Origin: Cognaticolwellia aestuarii
Lineage (GTDB): Bacteria > Pseudomonadota > Gammaproteobacteria > Enterobacterales > Alteromonadaceae
Assembly (NCBI RefSeq): GCF_002000025.1
Contig: NZ_MUZV01000003.1
Location: 248,001-312,000 of the forward strand
Direction of reading: 5' to 3'
DNA: 64,000 nt
In this document: positions 36,083 to 45,509 of the stretch, piece after piece
Layout: every line of letters starts with the position of its first letter
Numbering within the stretch: the stretch's first letter is position 1
The notes under the pieces: generated by a model
What the model saw: the letters and a program-made list of their open reading frames with translations, nothing else
The model's database searches: none
Told to the model about the DNA's origin: nothing
Position numbers and translations under genes: made by a program

Positions 36083-38500
36083 TTATTCATTTCTCAATGC
36101 TTGTATCGGATCTGTGGCAATAATCTTTCTAGCCGGAAAGTAACAAGCGGCTAACGCGATGGTAATTAACACCAATATACAGCCAGAGGTCAGTAACCAG
36201 TCAATAGATAACCATTGATTAATATGCTGTTGCGCCCAGCCATAAAGCACAGCGGCTAATAATAAACTTAAAACAAAGCCCAAGATAATAGGCGTAAATG
36301 ACTCTTTAATAAAATCAGTCAATATGTGCCGACTTTTTGCGCCCAATGCCATACGAATACCTAGTTCATAACGTCGCATTTGACTGTTGTAACTGATCAC
36401 GCCATAAATGCCAACTGCCGCCAATAATAAGGCGAAAATAGCGAGCGTCATGCTTAACCATAAAGTTAATTTTTTATGATAAACCAAATCACTATAAATG
36501 TCAGAAACCGAGGTAAAGCGCCAGACCTTTAAATCAGCAAATTTTTCATCAATTAGATTAAGTAAGGTCATTTTCTCCAGCACTTTGCCTGCTTGCATTC
36601 TGATAATGAAATTTGTTTTAGATGCAGAAAAGCCAAAATACATCATCGAACCTTGAACTTTCTGATGTGTGAATGGATTATAAACATCTTCAACAACACC
36701 AACCACCTTGAAAGCTGAGCCACCACCGGAATATATCACGGTCCCCACAATATCTTTATCGCCAGCTATTTTCTTCGCTGCAGCCTGACTTAAAATAACA
36801 GGGTCTTCATCATTTCTAACTTCTTGGGCGGTAAAGCCTCGACCGGATAGAAGTTTTAGACCAACAGTATCAAAATATTGAGTATCAATAGTGGTAAATG
36901 GAAATTGGCCTAAACCATTGCCAGCACCATCTGAAATACTGGTGCTAGAATTTCCTCTACGAATCGGTGGATTAATTGCTCTGGAAACTTGTTTTACCCC
37001 CTCAATTTTTTGTAACTCACTCATCAGATCTCTTGATAGCTGCATTCGGTCAGCTTGCTCTGGATATGCGTCGCCGATATCTAACCTCACGCTATATAGG
37101 CCTTTATCTTCAAAGCCCAACGGCTGACTTAATACACTTAAGACATTATTCATAATAAGGGAGGTTACTATTAACAACAAAGTCGCTAAACAAATTTGAC
37201 TCGTCACCAATAAATTACGCACTTTAGCGTTAACCTGAGCCCCCGTGCCCTTACCACTAGATTGTAGTTGTGAAATTAGCTGTTTGTAATTGATCAGTTT
37301 TAGCGTAATGGTGGCAAATATAAGTGATAAAACTATGGTTAGGAGACCAGCAAAAACAACCGCGGCCCAATCTAAAGAAAGCTCTGAAAGCCTAGGCAAA
37401 ACACTGCCCGCTGTGTTGCGTAATAATTTGATACTCCAACCCGCAATGACTAAACCAATAATCATAGATGCGCTGCACAGTAAGAAACTTTCTAACCAAA
37501 TACTAAAAAACAAATGTTTCAGTTTTGCGCCTAAAGTAGCTTGAATAACCAAGGCGCGTTGTCTTTGCGCCGCTCTGGAAAAAAATAAATTAACAATATT
37601 TGCACAAGCAATAAGTAATAACACGCCTGCGCCTAATAACACCAATAAACCTATGTACTTGTTATCACCTATAATAGCGACTTGTAAGTTTTGAAAATTT
37701 GCTACCAAGGCTTGATGTTTATCTTTACCTATACGGCCATTTTGCTGGAACATAGGATCAATTAACTGATTAAACTCTTCACTCGCCTGCGCCTGTGATG
37801 AATTTGGCAATAATTTTCCAATGGCTCCGGTACTTGTATAAGCATTATTCCAACTATCCTCTTCCTGAGCATGGAAGTCCCATGGTAACCAGACTTGGCT
37901 TTGTTCTTCATCATTAAATAAATTAGGTTCAATAAAACTTTTTGAGATCACCCCGACAATTCGAAATTGTTTATTTCCCAGGGTCATGCTTTGACCCAAA
38001 ATATTACTATCGCTAGCAAAACGTTGCCTCCACAACTGTTCGCTGATCATTGCCGAGGGATTATAGCTATCTACTTGCTCTTGTTGGTTAAATGCTCTGC
38101 CCATTAATATCGGTGTCGCTAATATGTCAAGATACTCAGGACTAATATAACTGATTTCTGTCAGTGGCTTTTCAACATGGCTAGCTAACACACTACGGTT
38201 ACGATAAACCAACGCCATTGACGTTAAGCTCTTTTGCTTTTGATACATTAATTTTTGTGCGACAAAAAATTGCGAGTTTTTATAAACGCGATCTCCCTGC
38301 TGTATCTCTTGTTTCATTAAAATCAGGCGTTCAGCGTCAGGGTAAGGTAATGCCTTAAAAATTAATAAATGATTGAGACTAAATGCAGCCAACAATACGC
38401 CTAAAGTTAACGCCAACGTAAATACAGTGGTTACCACAAAACCAGGGACTCGCGACAAACTGATGGCGGTTGCTTTAACTTCATTGAGTAAGGTGCTCAT
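36083..38500 (-). CDS. MacB/FtsX-type ABC transporter permease
   Basis: The 805-residue protein has an N-terminal helix (about 18-42), a large periplasmic MacB-type domain (about 45-275), three helices (about 280-400), a fourth near 430, a second periplasmic region (about 455-665) and a final three-helix FtsX domain (about 680-800) ending 'IIATDPIQALRNE'. This is the double-FtsX layout. Its start overlaps the stop of the ATPase gene by four bases (ATGA). With the ATPase and adaptor it should form a tripartite pump working with an outer-membrane channel. The substrate is unknown; peptides or antimicrobials are typical for the family. Confidence 0.9.
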   Translation of the reverse strand: MSTLLNEVKATAISLSRVPGFVVTTVFTLALTLGVLLAAFSLNHLLIFKALPYPDAERLILMKQEIQQGDRVYKNSQFFVAQKLMYQKQKSLTSMALVYRNRSVLASHVEKPLTEISYISPEYLDILATPILMGRAFNQQEQVDSYNPSAMISEQLWRQRFASDSNILGQSMTLGNKQFRIVGVISKSFIEPNLFNDEEQSQVWLPWDFHAQEEDSWNNAYTSTGAIGKLLPNSSQAQASEEFNQLIDPMFQQNGRIGKDKHQALVANFQNLQVAIIGDNKYIGLLVLLGAGVLLLIACANIVNLFFSRAAQRQRALVIQATLGAKLKHLFFSIWLESFLLCSASMIIGLVIAGWSIKLLRNTAGSVLPRLSELSLDWAAVVFAGLLTIVLSLIFATITLKLINYKQLISQLQSSGKGTGAQVNAKVRNLLVTSQICLATLLLIVTSLIMNNVLSVLSQPLGFEDKGLYSVRLDIGDAYPEQADRMQLSRDLMSELQKIEGVKQVSRAINPPIRRGNSSTSISDGAGNGLGQFPFTTIDTQYFDTVGLKLLSGRGFTAQEVRNDEDPVILSQAAAKKIAGDKDIVGTVIYSGGGSAFKVVGVVEDVYNPFTHQKVQGSMMYFGFSASKTNFIIRMQAGKVLEKMTLLNLIDEKFADLKVWRFTSVSDIYSDLVYHKKLTLWLSMTLAIFALLLAAVGIYGVISYNSQMRRYELGIRMALGAKSRHILTDFIKESFTPIILGFVLSLLLAAVLYGWAQQHINQWLSIDWLLTSGCILVLITIALAACYFPARKIIATDPIQALRNE

Positions 38501-39219
38501 ACCGCCTCCTGTAACGTACTGTCACTTAAAGTAATGTCATCTAAAATAACACCATCTAATAAATTCAGTTTTATGCTCGCGTGATTGGCATACCTTGGGT
38601 CATGAGTAACCATACAAATGGTCGTGCCTTCTTTATTGAGGTTGTCTAATAAAGCCATCACTAAATCACCATTTTTAGAATCCAAGTTGCCGGTAGGTTC
38701 ATCGACTAATAATATACTTGGTTTGCCCACTAGCGCTCGAGCAATGGCAATACGTTGCTGCTGACCACCAGAAAGTTGATTGGGCTTATGCGAACACCTG
38801 TGCTGCATTTCCACTTTTTCTAAACTTTCCATCACCTGTTTATTCACTTCTTTGGCTGACAATCTTGGCTCTCGATACTTTAACGGCAAGGCAACATTGT
38901 CATAAACACTAATTTCATCAATTAAGTTGAAAGCCTGAAAAATAAAACCGATATGTAAGTTTCTAATTTCAGCTCTATCATCAGCGGTTAAATTAGCCAC
39001 TTGCTGATCTTTAATCAGGTAACTGCCCGTTGTTGGCGTGTCTAGTAGACCTAAAATAGACAATAGTGTTGACTTTCCACAACCCGACGGCCCAGAAATA
39101 GAGACATAATCACCTTCATAAATAGCCATATTAATGTCTCGAAGTGCATGAGTTTCCATATCTATTTTTGAATAAACCTTACTGATATTTTTTAATTCGA
39201 TAAGAGCTTGCTTGTTCAT
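38497..39219 (-). CDS. ABC transporter ATP-binding protein (LolD/MacB type)
   Basis: The 240-residue ATPase has Walker A 'GPSGCGKSTLL', the signature 'LSGGQQQRIAIARAL', Walker B 'ILLVDEPTGNLD' and the switch histidine in 'CMVTHDPRYA'. The motif set is that of the LolD/FtsE/MacB subfamily, which drives permeases of the FtsX fold. It is coupled to the permease by a four-base overlap and follows the adaptor gene by 13 bases. Confidence 0.95.
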   Translation of the reverse strand: MNKQALIELKNISKVYSKIDMETHALRDINMAIYEGDYVSISGPSGCGKSTLLSILGLLDTPTTGSYLIKDQQVANLTADDRAEIRNLHIGFIFQAFNLIDEISVYDNVALPLKYREPRLSAKEVNKQVMESLEKVEMQHRCSHKPNQLSGGQQQRIAIARALVGKPSILLVDEPTGNLDSKNGDLVMALLDNLNKEGTTICMVTHDPRYANHASIKLNLLDGVILDDITLSDSTLQEAV

Positions 39220-39232
39220 AATTCGGTCCTTG

Positions 39233-40480
39233 TTAGTCTGTGATCATCATTGTTTGGTTTTGTAAATAAGCGCTAGTATCAGAAACAATAAATTGCTCTC
39301 CCATACTCGCGCCTGAAAGTAGTTCGATATTATTGCCAATAATTCGGCCAAACTTTATTGTTCTCTGTATGGCACTTTGCTTGTTATCAGCCAGAGTAAA
39401 TAAAGTTTGGCTTGAATTCGCTTTAACCCCAACAGGGTGCTTGACATAAAGTGCATTGCTAAGCATACCAATTTCAATTATCCCTTCGACCTTCAATTCA
39501 GGTCTTGCATTTGCGGGTAATGCTTGTGTTATGTCGATATCAATAATGACACTGCCGTTAGTAATTACCGGGTCAATACGATTTACTATGCCTCTAACCA
39601 AAGCTCCACGGGTGTTTATTTCAGCTTGATGACCAATGACAATCTCTTGTGCCGCTTCTTGTGGAATTTGCAGTTGCGCCATCATGGTTTTATTGCTGGC
39701 GACCAGTGCTAATTGCTCTCCTGATGCGACACTTTGCCCTAACGTTACTGGTAATGACTGTAATACCCCTTCGATATCGGCATGAATCACTAACCCGGCC
39801 TGTAAAGATAACTTCAATGCTAAATTAGCTTCAAGTTGCTTGGTAAACTGCCCTTGTACTGCTATTTTTTCTTGATGTGCTGTTTTTAAATGCGCCAACC
39901 TTTGCTGCTCTATCTTTAGTTGTTTTCCAAATTGCTCTTCGGTTAATTTTGAACGTTTAAAGTCTATTGCCGAGACAATACCGCTAGCGGCTAGCCTGCT
40001 TTCTGCTTCAACTTTTAATTTCGCCGCAGCTAAATCAGATTCAATATTCACTAAGTTAGCTTGATACAACAAATACTCACTTTTTTGGTTAACTTTCAGT
40101 TCACGTAAACTGGCATTATGTCTAACTAACTCCATCTCAGCATTATTAACTTGTAATAAAAGATCAGGATTACTTAAGGTCATAATAACCGTATCTGGGG
40201 TAACCTCAGCACCAGGTAATACCCGTATTTCTTCGACCGTTGCTATCGTTGGTGCGGTGAGTAAACGCTTATGTTTTGAAATAAGCTTACCAAAGCCTGA
40301 AATGGTAAAAGGTAAATCACTTTGCTGTACTGAAGCGACTCGAATATCACTTCTAGTGAGTTTATTATCTGAACTTGGGCTATTAAATTGCCAAGCAATA
40401 AACACTAATACACACATTACAAAAGCAAAGCGCTTTACCCATGATACTTTTTTAACTTGAGTATTTTTCTTTATATCCAT
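39233..40480 (-). CDS. Membrane fusion (adaptor) protein, HlyD/MacA-like
   Basis: The 415-residue protein has one N-terminal transmembrane anchor (about residues 15-30), lipoyl halves split by an alpha-helical hairpin (about 100-220), a beta-barrel domain, and a membrane-proximal C-terminal domain. It should bridge the inner-membrane permease and an outer-membrane channel. AAGGA precedes the ATG. It is the first gene of the adaptor-ATPase-permease operon, with a sigma-54-like promoter 43 bases upstream. Confidence 0.9.
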   Translation of the reverse strand: MDIKKNTQVKKVSWVKRFAFVMCVLVFIAWQFNSPSSDNKLTRSDIRVASVQQSDLPFTISGFGKLISKHKRLLTAPTIATVEEIRVLPGAEVTPDTVIMTLSNPDLLLQVNNAEMELVRHNASLRELKVNQKSEYLLYQANLVNIESDLAAAKLKVEAESRLAASGIVSAIDFKRSKLTEEQFGKQLKIEQQRLAHLKTAHQEKIAVQGQFTKQLEANLALKLSLQAGLVIHADIEGVLQSLPVTLGQSVASGEQLALVASNKTMMAQLQIPQEAAQEIVIGHQAEINTRGALVRGIVNRIDPVITNGSVIIDIDITQALPANARPELKVEGIIEIGMLSNALYVKHPVGVKANSSQTLFTLADNKQSAIQRTIKFGRIIGNNIELLSGASMGEQFIVSDTSAYLQNQTMMITD

Positions 40481-40522
40481 GACTATCCTTAAACAACATT
40501 AATCGTTACTTAATGTTGATAT

Positions 40523-40538
40523 AGCCAATCACATGCCA
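40523..40538 (-). promoter_or_regulatory. Candidate sigma-54 promoter of the adaptor-ATPase-permease operon
   Basis: On the minus strand TGGCATGTGATTGGCT matches the -24/-12 consensus TGGCACRNNNNTTGCW at all but two of the defined positions. The invariant GG and GC are present with the required 10-base spacing. A start 12 bases on would give a leader of about 30 bases ending in AAGGA and the ATG. An NtrC-type activator is encoded in the same cluster. Confidence 0.65.
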
Positions 40539-40764
40539 AAATGTAAGTCATTAATTTAATTGAATTTAAATTTAAACTCATCTGTATTTGACAATAGACT
40601 ATACCGAAATGGGGAAAGGTTTCTGCAAAAGGTGAAAGTAAATAGGTAACCTGAGGAATAAATAATCAGCGAAAATTTTTGAGTAGCGCAGCACTGCTCA
40701 TTCACTTAAATGATGGGTTATAATCAAACTAAAAAGATAAGACTTAGCGCACTTTTCGATAAAT

Positions 40765-40787
40765 AAAAGCCTGCATCAACAGGCTTT
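40765..40787 (-). terminator. Terminator after the M48 peptidase gene
   Basis: AAAGCCTG / CAGGCTTT, an 8-bp stem with a six-base loop, followed on the minus strand by TATTTAT. Confidence 0.7.
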
Positions 40788-40813
40788 CATGACAAAAGAT
40801 ATGACCGTTAATA

Positions 40814-41608
40814 CTAAATAGATGGCTTAGCACATTTAGCTGGCGTAGACTTTGTAAAAAAAGGTATTGATTTAGGCAAATGCTCAGTTAACTGCTTAAT
40901 ACGAGTGGTATTTGATGGATGAGTCGACATAAACTCAGGCGGTGCATCGTTAGATAATTTAGCCATGTTTTGCCAAAGTTTGATGCTTGCTGCCGGATCA
41001 AAGCCTGACTTAGCCATTAAATCTTGACCAACAATATCAGCTTCACTTTCATGGCTGCGACCATAAGGCATTAATACGCCATATTGCATCCCCAAACCTA
41101 GGCCTGCCATAACAGTATTACGGCTTTCAACATTTTGACTTTCGAGTAAAACATTCACCAAAGATAAGCCCATTTGACTAGCTTGATTTGATGACAAACG
41201 CTCGTTCGAATGGCCTTCTATCACATGACCGACTTCGTGACCAATAATAGCTCCCAGCTGGTCTTGGTCTTCAGCCACTTTTAATATACCGGTATAAACG
41301 CCTATTTTGCCACCAGGTAACGCAAAAGCATTCACTTGTTCAGAGTCAAAAACAACCACTTCCCAGGCGCCATCATGAGCAGATTTAGAAACATTTTTAG
41401 TAATGGCACTGGCAACACATTGCACGTAACGGTTAACCTCGGGAGATTGGCTGATTTTTTCTTTTGTTTTCATTTCTTCAAATGAGGCAGCACCCATTTT
41501 ATTAAGCTCATCGCTAGACATCATCATTAACTGCGATCGGCCTGTTGAAGAAGTTGTACAGCCGGCTAATGTCATAACAGCAAAACAAAGCGCTAATTTA
41601 AATTTCAT
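40814..41608 (-). CDS. loiP: M48 family metalloprotease lipoprotein, LoiP-like
   Basis: The 264-residue protein begins with a lipoprotein signal (lipobox LAGC, cysteine 17). It has the zinc motif 'HEVGHVIEGH' (near residue 125) and the downstream zinc ligand in 'SHESEADIVGQDL', then 'THPSNTTRIKQL'. This is the layout of LoiP/YggG, an outer-membrane-attached protease that cleaves between phenylalanines and handles damaged envelope proteins. It follows the two-component genes by 93 bases on the same strand and may be part of that response. Confidence 0.88.
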   Translation of the reverse strand: MKFKLALCFAVMTLAGCTTSSTGRSQLMMMSSDELNKMGAASFEEMKTKEKISQSPEVNRYVQCVASAITKNVSKSAHDGAWEVVVFDSEQVNAFALPGGKIGVYTGILKVAEDQDQLGAIIGHEVGHVIEGHSNERLSSNQASQMGLSLVNVLLESQNVESRNTVMAGLGLGMQYGVLMPYGRSHESEADIVGQDLMAKSGFDPAASIKLWQNMAKLSNDAPPEFMSTHPSNTTRIKQLTEHLPKSIPFFTKSTPAKCAKPSI

Positions 41609-41701
41609 TTAATTTCCTAAAATAATATCCTTGTTAGCTTATTTTAAGTAATGAAAATATAAATATCTATGCTTATTAAATAAAAACCAACAGTAATTAT
41701 T

Positions 41702-43183
41702 TTAATGACTTACCCGCCTTAAATTAAACGAAAACGAACTTCCCTCACCTAAAGTACTTTGCACTTTGATATCAGATTTCAATAATTCTAGTAGCTTCTT
41801 AGTAATAGCTAAACCTAAACCAGTATGCTTGTTTTTGTCCTGTATCGCATTACTGGCTCGGTAGCGAGTATCGAAAATGTAAGAGAGTTCTTCTGCTTTT
41901 ATCCCGGTGCCATTATCTGTAATGCTCAATCGACATTGGTTGTTATCAAGCTCGTCAATCGCAAAAACAATTTTACCGTTTTCACTGGTATGGCGAATCG
42001 CATTCTCGAGTAAGTTACTGATCACACGTTCAAGTTTAGCAATATCACTATGAACTTGTGTGTACGAACATTTAGGCTCTACCGATATTTCAATATTTTT
42101 TTCACTTGCCTCTAAAGTAAACTTTGCCAGCACATCGTAAAGTAATTCGGCAAGGTTAAATGTTTCAAAATTTAGTGATACTTGCCCGCCTTCAAGGTGT
42201 GCTAACTCAAATATTTGGTCAATAAGTAACTTCAGCTGTAAGGTGTTTTTTAATACGATATGAATATATTTTTCTCGTGCAGATACTGTTAACTCATCGC
42301 CTTTATGCGCGATCATTTCAATATAGCCCTGTAAAGACGACAACGGCGTGCGTAAATCATGAGAAATATCCGCCAAAAGCTCTCTGCGTTGCACATCACT
42401 TTGCTGTAATAAATTTAACTGACCATTAATTTGATTAACCATTTCTTCAAATGCCACACCCAGTTGGTGTACTTCATTGCTACTATTAGTCATCCAAGGA
42501 GTTAAAGTTACCTTAGATTTATCAAACCCCGCCTCTTTTAGTTGTTGTATGTCACTGTTTAATCGGCGAAGTGGTCGAGTGAAGTAATAAAAAATACCGA
42601 GCATAACAATAAAAAGAAACAATAATGCTCCTACCAACATCACCATCGAAAGTTCAGCTTGACGGTCTGAGTCTAAGCGACTGTACGCTGACTCATATCG
42701 CTCACCAGCAACAATCACATAGAGGTAGCCTCTTAACTCACTACCATTAAACACCGGGGCAGCAGAGAATATTTTTTGTCTGCTTTCATGTTGAGGATCA
42801 TCACCATAAATAGGTAAACTGACTTGGTTTTGTGTTAATTGAATTAACGGGGTTAAGTCAATTCGATCTCGTTTTATCAACGAGGGGGTGATTGAATGGG
42901 TAAGAATAACGCCATTTGGGTCAACAAAATAAAACTCAAATGCGGGTCCTAACACCATTAAGGTATGAAACAAATTTTTCAGCGCTTGATGATCATAGGC
43001 CCCTTCTTGTAGCAGCGGATTATCGCGCGCTAAACTGGCGGCAAGTGAAAGGTGTAAATGTTGCTCAGACTCATAGCGTGTTGTTTGCTCTAAATGCTCG
43101 GCCCAAACAAAAAATACCGTGATAATAACTAAAAATACCGCTAATAACGATAAAGATAGTCGGTGGTAAAGCGATAGCTTCAC
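41702..43183 (-). CDS. Sensor histidine kinase, partner of the OmpR-type regulator
   Basis: The 493-residue protein has two transmembrane helices (about residues 8-28 and 175-197) around a periplasmic sensor domain, HAMP linker ('RPLRRLNSDIQQL'), phospho-acceptor box 'ADISHDLRTPLSSLQGYIE' and ATPase boxes 'VISNLLENAIRHT', 'ITDNGTGI' and 'HTGLGLAITKKLL'. The start is the GTG at 43183, whose bases overlap the regulator stop (GTGA) and which has AAGGGG upstream. The longer open frame reaching to 43225 would run into the regulator gene and is not used. Confidence 0.92.
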   Translation of the reverse strand: MKLSLYHRLSLSLLAVFLVIITVFFVWAEHLEQTTRYESEQHLHLSLAASLARDNPLLQEGAYDHQALKNLFHTLMVLGPAFEFYFVDPNGVILTHSITPSLIKRDRIDLTPLIQLTQNQVSLPIYGDDPQHESRQKIFSAAPVFNGSELRGYLYVIVAGERYESAYSRLDSDRQAELSMVMLVGALLFLFIVMLGIFYYFTRPLRRLNSDIQQLKEAGFDKSKVTLTPWMTNSSNEVHQLGVAFEEMVNQINGQLNLLQQSDVQRRELLADISHDLRTPLSSLQGYIEMIAHKGDELTVSAREKYIHIVLKNTLQLKLLIDQIFELAHLEGGQVSLNFETFNLAELLYDVLAKFTLEASEKNIEISVEPKCSYTQVHSDIAKLERVISNLLENAIRHTSENGKIVFAIDELDNNQCRLSITDNGTGIKAEELSYIFDTRYRASNAIQDKNKHTGLGLAITKKLLELLKSDIKVQSTLGEGSSFSFNLRRVSH

Positions 43184-43905
43184 GCTAAAACCCCTTGACG
43201 ACAAAGCTTGTAGCCCACGCCCCAAACAGTTTGTACAATTTCAGGCTTAGTGGCATTACGTTCAATTTTATTACGTAAACGATTAATGTGTGAGTTAACA
43301 GTATGTTCATAACCACTATGATGATATCCCCAGACTGAACTTAACAATTGTTCACGGGAAAAAACTTGTTCTGGGTGAGAGGCTAAATAGAATAACAAAT
43401 CAAATTCGGTTGAAGTTAAGTCAATATGCTTGCCATTAAGCGTAGCACTGTGAGTAATGTTATCAATTTGTAAGGTCCCTAAAGTTAAGTAATGCTCAGG
43501 CGACTGCTGCGCTAACTGTTGCTGGCTTATTTTTGATAATAAATGCACACGTCTAAGCTGGCTGCGCACTCTAGCTTGTAACTCTCGCACACTAAATGGC
43601 TTAGTCATATAATCATCAGCGCCGAGTTCAAGGCCTAATACACGATCGATTTCGCTATTTCTTGAGGTTACCATTAAAATCACCTGCTCCGGCTTTTGTT
43701 CGCGTAACTGTCGACAGACATCTAAACCCGATATACCTGGCAACATGACATCAAGCATCACTAAGTCGTATTGATTAATTTTTAACTTTTCTAAGGCGAC
43801 TTCACCAGATAAACAATGATCAACTGTTAAGCCAATTTCTTGTAGGTTTAAGGTCACCAAATCCGCAATGTCTTGCTCATCTTCAACCACCAGTATGGTA
43901 TCCAT
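43180..43905 (-). CDS. OmpR/PhoB-type response regulator
   Basis: The 241-residue protein has a receiver domain (acidic pocket in 'VVEDEQD', phospho-acceptor aspartate in 'LVMLDVMLPG', lysine in 'MTKPF') and a C-terminal winged helix ('LTSTEFDLLFYLASHPEQVFSREQLL', 'VNSHINRLRNKIE'). I use the ATG at 43905 with GGAG five bases upstream; an in-frame ATG at 43917 is part of that site. It is coupled to the kinase gene. Direct repeats with 11-base period upstream of this gene and of the spondin operon are candidate binding sites. Confidence 0.93.
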   Translation of the reverse strand: MDTILVVEDEQDIADLVTLNLQEIGLTVDHCLSGEVALEKLKINQYDLVMLDVMLPGISGLDVCRQLREQKPEQVILMVTSRNSEIDRVLGLELGADDYMTKPFSVRELQARVRSQLRRVHLLSKISQQQLAQQSPEHYLTLGTLQIDNITHSATLNGKHIDLTSTEFDLLFYLASHPEQVFSREQLLSSVWGYHHSGYEHTVNSHINRLRNKIERNATKPEIVQTVWGVGYKLCRQGVLA

Positions 43906-43973
43906 GCTTTGCTCCATTATTATTATCTTTTATTGACAAGAACGAAGCACAGATACAAAAATAGCGGCTAAAC

Positions 43974-43991
43974 CATCATGTAAACATCATG
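43974..43991 (-). promoter_or_regulatory. Candidate response-regulator box upstream of the regulator gene
   Basis: CATCATG is repeated exactly 11 bases apart (43974-43980 and 43985-43991), about 70-86 bases before the regulator start. It shares an ATCA core and 11-base phasing with the repeats upstream of the spondin genes. This fits autoregulation by an OmpR-type protein. Confidence 0.45.
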
Positions 43992-44006
43992 ATTTAGCGT
44001 TAATGA

Positions 44007-44741
44007 TCACTCTACACGAGTAACCGATATCGCTAAGGTAGGGTTATCAAAACGATGCGCTTGGGTTAATACTGACTGCATTAAGCCGTCGTCACTAGTG
44101 ATCACACCCGCGTGCATACCGATAAAGTCGACATCATCACGTTCAGCATTAAAACCTTCACCGCCAGCAGCTGGACCCGGTATTGTTGCCATTGTTTCGC
44201 TATTTTTCTCTGTGCCTGAATCATAAGAACTTGTTCGCAACGAAATACTTTCGCCAACAGCCATATTTTCCAGCGACATAGCGCTGATGCCACTAAAAGC
44301 ATCATTGGTATTTACTAACATGGTCGCCGCAGATAGCATCATAGGTTTTGTATCAACCAGACTGACAGATACCGTTTCGCTCATCCCTGGCATAATAACA
44401 CCCGCTCCACTTGCGCCCGCTAACACCATGTCTTGTGCCAGAACTTGCGAGTTATCACCGCTTTCAGCTAAATTTTCCAATGCCACTGTCGCGCTAGCGC
44501 CGAGTTCAAATAAAGCTCCTTCATTATGTAAAACAACAGCCACAGGTGATAAAGGCTGTGCATGCGTTAAGTTAGTTACACTAACTTCATAAGTGTAGGT
44601 TACCGGTGTTGGCGGTGTAGGCGTTACTGGCTCAGGTGTTGAATTATTATCACTACCACCACAGGCTGACAGCAAAACCGTAAAACCTAATGCCGACCAG
44701 ATACCTTTACGGGCAAACTGATTTTTATAAAAAATAGTCAT
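44007..44741 (-). CDS. Spondin-domain lipoprotein
   Basis: The 244-residue product has a lipoprotein signal (lipobox LSAC, cysteine 27), a proline/threonine linker ('PEPVTPTPPTPV') and a spondin_N-like domain: 'YEVSVTNLTHAQPLSPVAVVLHNEG', 'LVNTNDAFSGISAM', 'SYDSGTEKNSE'. It shares these elements in order with the gene directly upstream, so the two are paralogs. Spondin domains were named from animal matrix proteins and are found in bacterial surface proteins; their role in bacteria is unclear. It lies nine bases after its paralog, in one operon, and next to the two-component system. Confidence 0.83.
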   Translation of the reverse strand: MTIFYKNQFARKGIWSALGFTVLLSACGGSDNNSTPEPVTPTPPTPVTYTYEVSVTNLTHAQPLSPVAVVLHNEGALFELGASATVALENLAESGDNSQVLAQDMVLAGASGAGVIMPGMSETVSVSLVDTKPMMLSAATMLVNTNDAFSGISAMSLENMAVGESISLRTSSYDSGTEKNSETMATIPGPAAGGEGFNAERDDVDFIGMHAGVITSDDGLMQSVLTQAHRFDNPTLAISVTRVE

Positions 44742-44750
44742 AATAGTCCC

Positions 44751-45449
44751 CTATTTTACTGTAACAGTGACACGTGCAACCGGATTTAACCAACGATGAA
44801 CGGTATTATCTAAATCACTTTTACCTGCTGTTAAATCGTCGTCACCTAAACTACCACGATGAATATGCACAGTTTTATTCGCTTCTTCAGTCGTTACACC
44901 TGTACCGCCTGTACCCGCATCCATACCCGGAGCCGCTGGAATACCTAAAGCACCTGGAGCACCACCACCATTAACAACTTCGTTGTTTGCTTCAGTACCG
45001 GCATCGTATGCATTAACATTAAACGTGTAACTACCAGCTTCAGTCGGTATTTTCCAACTACTTACACCAGCAAAACCATCATTGGTTGGTAGTAACATGG
45101 TTACAATCGACAAATAAGTATTACTGTCATCAGTACTTAGCATCGCAGTTGTTGATTGGCCTGGTGCAAGTAAACCGCCAGCTGGGTTGGTCGCATTATT
45201 TGCATTTGCACCGTCAAGTAAGGTAACAAGGCCAGAGATGTCTCCACCTTCAGCCATCATTTGTAATTCAGGTGTTGCGGCAGTACCAGCACTAAAAAGT
45301 GACATAGTGTCATCATGAGCTGACATTAAAATAGGCGTGTAGTAAATACCTTGAGTGAGGTTAGTAAACTTTATTTCTAATTCTTGTGCCATTAACGCTG
45401 AACTTGAAAGCGCTAATGCGATCGCTGATGCTGTTTTAAAGTATTTCAT
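44751..45449 (-). CDS. Secreted spondin-domain protein
   Basis: The 232-residue protein has a cleavable signal peptide ('ASAIALALSSSALMAQ') and a spondin_N-like domain with 'LEIKFTNLTQGIYYTPILMSAHD', 'LLPTNDGFAGVSSW' and 'NAYDAGTEANNEVVNGG', ending in '...VARVTVTVK'. Glycine/alanine/proline-rich stretch 'GAPGALGIPAAPGMDAGTGG' near residue 185 looks like a flexible insert. I start at the ATG 45449, which gives the signal peptide a normal length and has a ribosome binding site (AAGGGAAA). The first gene of the spondin pair. Confidence 0.83.
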   Translation of the reverse strand: MKYFKTASAIALALSSSALMAQELEIKFTNLTQGIYYTPILMSAHDDTMSLFSAGTAATPELQMMAEGGDISGLVTLLDGANANNATNPAGGLLAPGQSTTAMLSTDDSNTYLSIVTMLLPTNDGFAGVSSWKIPTEAGSYTFNVNAYDAGTEANNEVVNGGGAPGALGIPAAPGMDAGTGGTGVTTEEANKTVHIHRGSLGDDDLTAGKSDLDNTVHRWLNPVARVTVTVK

Positions 45450-45509
45450 ATGTTTCCCTTGATAACTAAATGATTTCGCATTCAGTATGCAAAGCAAACA
45501 TGGCTAAAC

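Larger units (their letters stand above)
40481..40813 (-). other. Upstream region of the ABC-export operon (333 bases without a gene)
   Basis: It holds the sigma-54-like promoter near the adaptor gene and the terminator of the M48 peptidase gene at the other end. No precursor-peptide ORF was seen. I could not find a clear paired enhancer site for the NtrC-type regulator. Confidence 0.5.

Noticed and set aside
32932-40480. A darobactin-like or other RiPP export cluster
   Set aside because: The adaptor, ATPase and permease fit such exporters, but no radical SAM enzyme, other modification enzyme or short precursor gene is present between 32.9 and 40.8 kb.
40620-40680. Enhancer sites for the NtrC-type regulator
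   Set aside because: Only loose partial repeats are visible at the expected distance from the sigma-54-like promoter; no paired palindrome could be defended.
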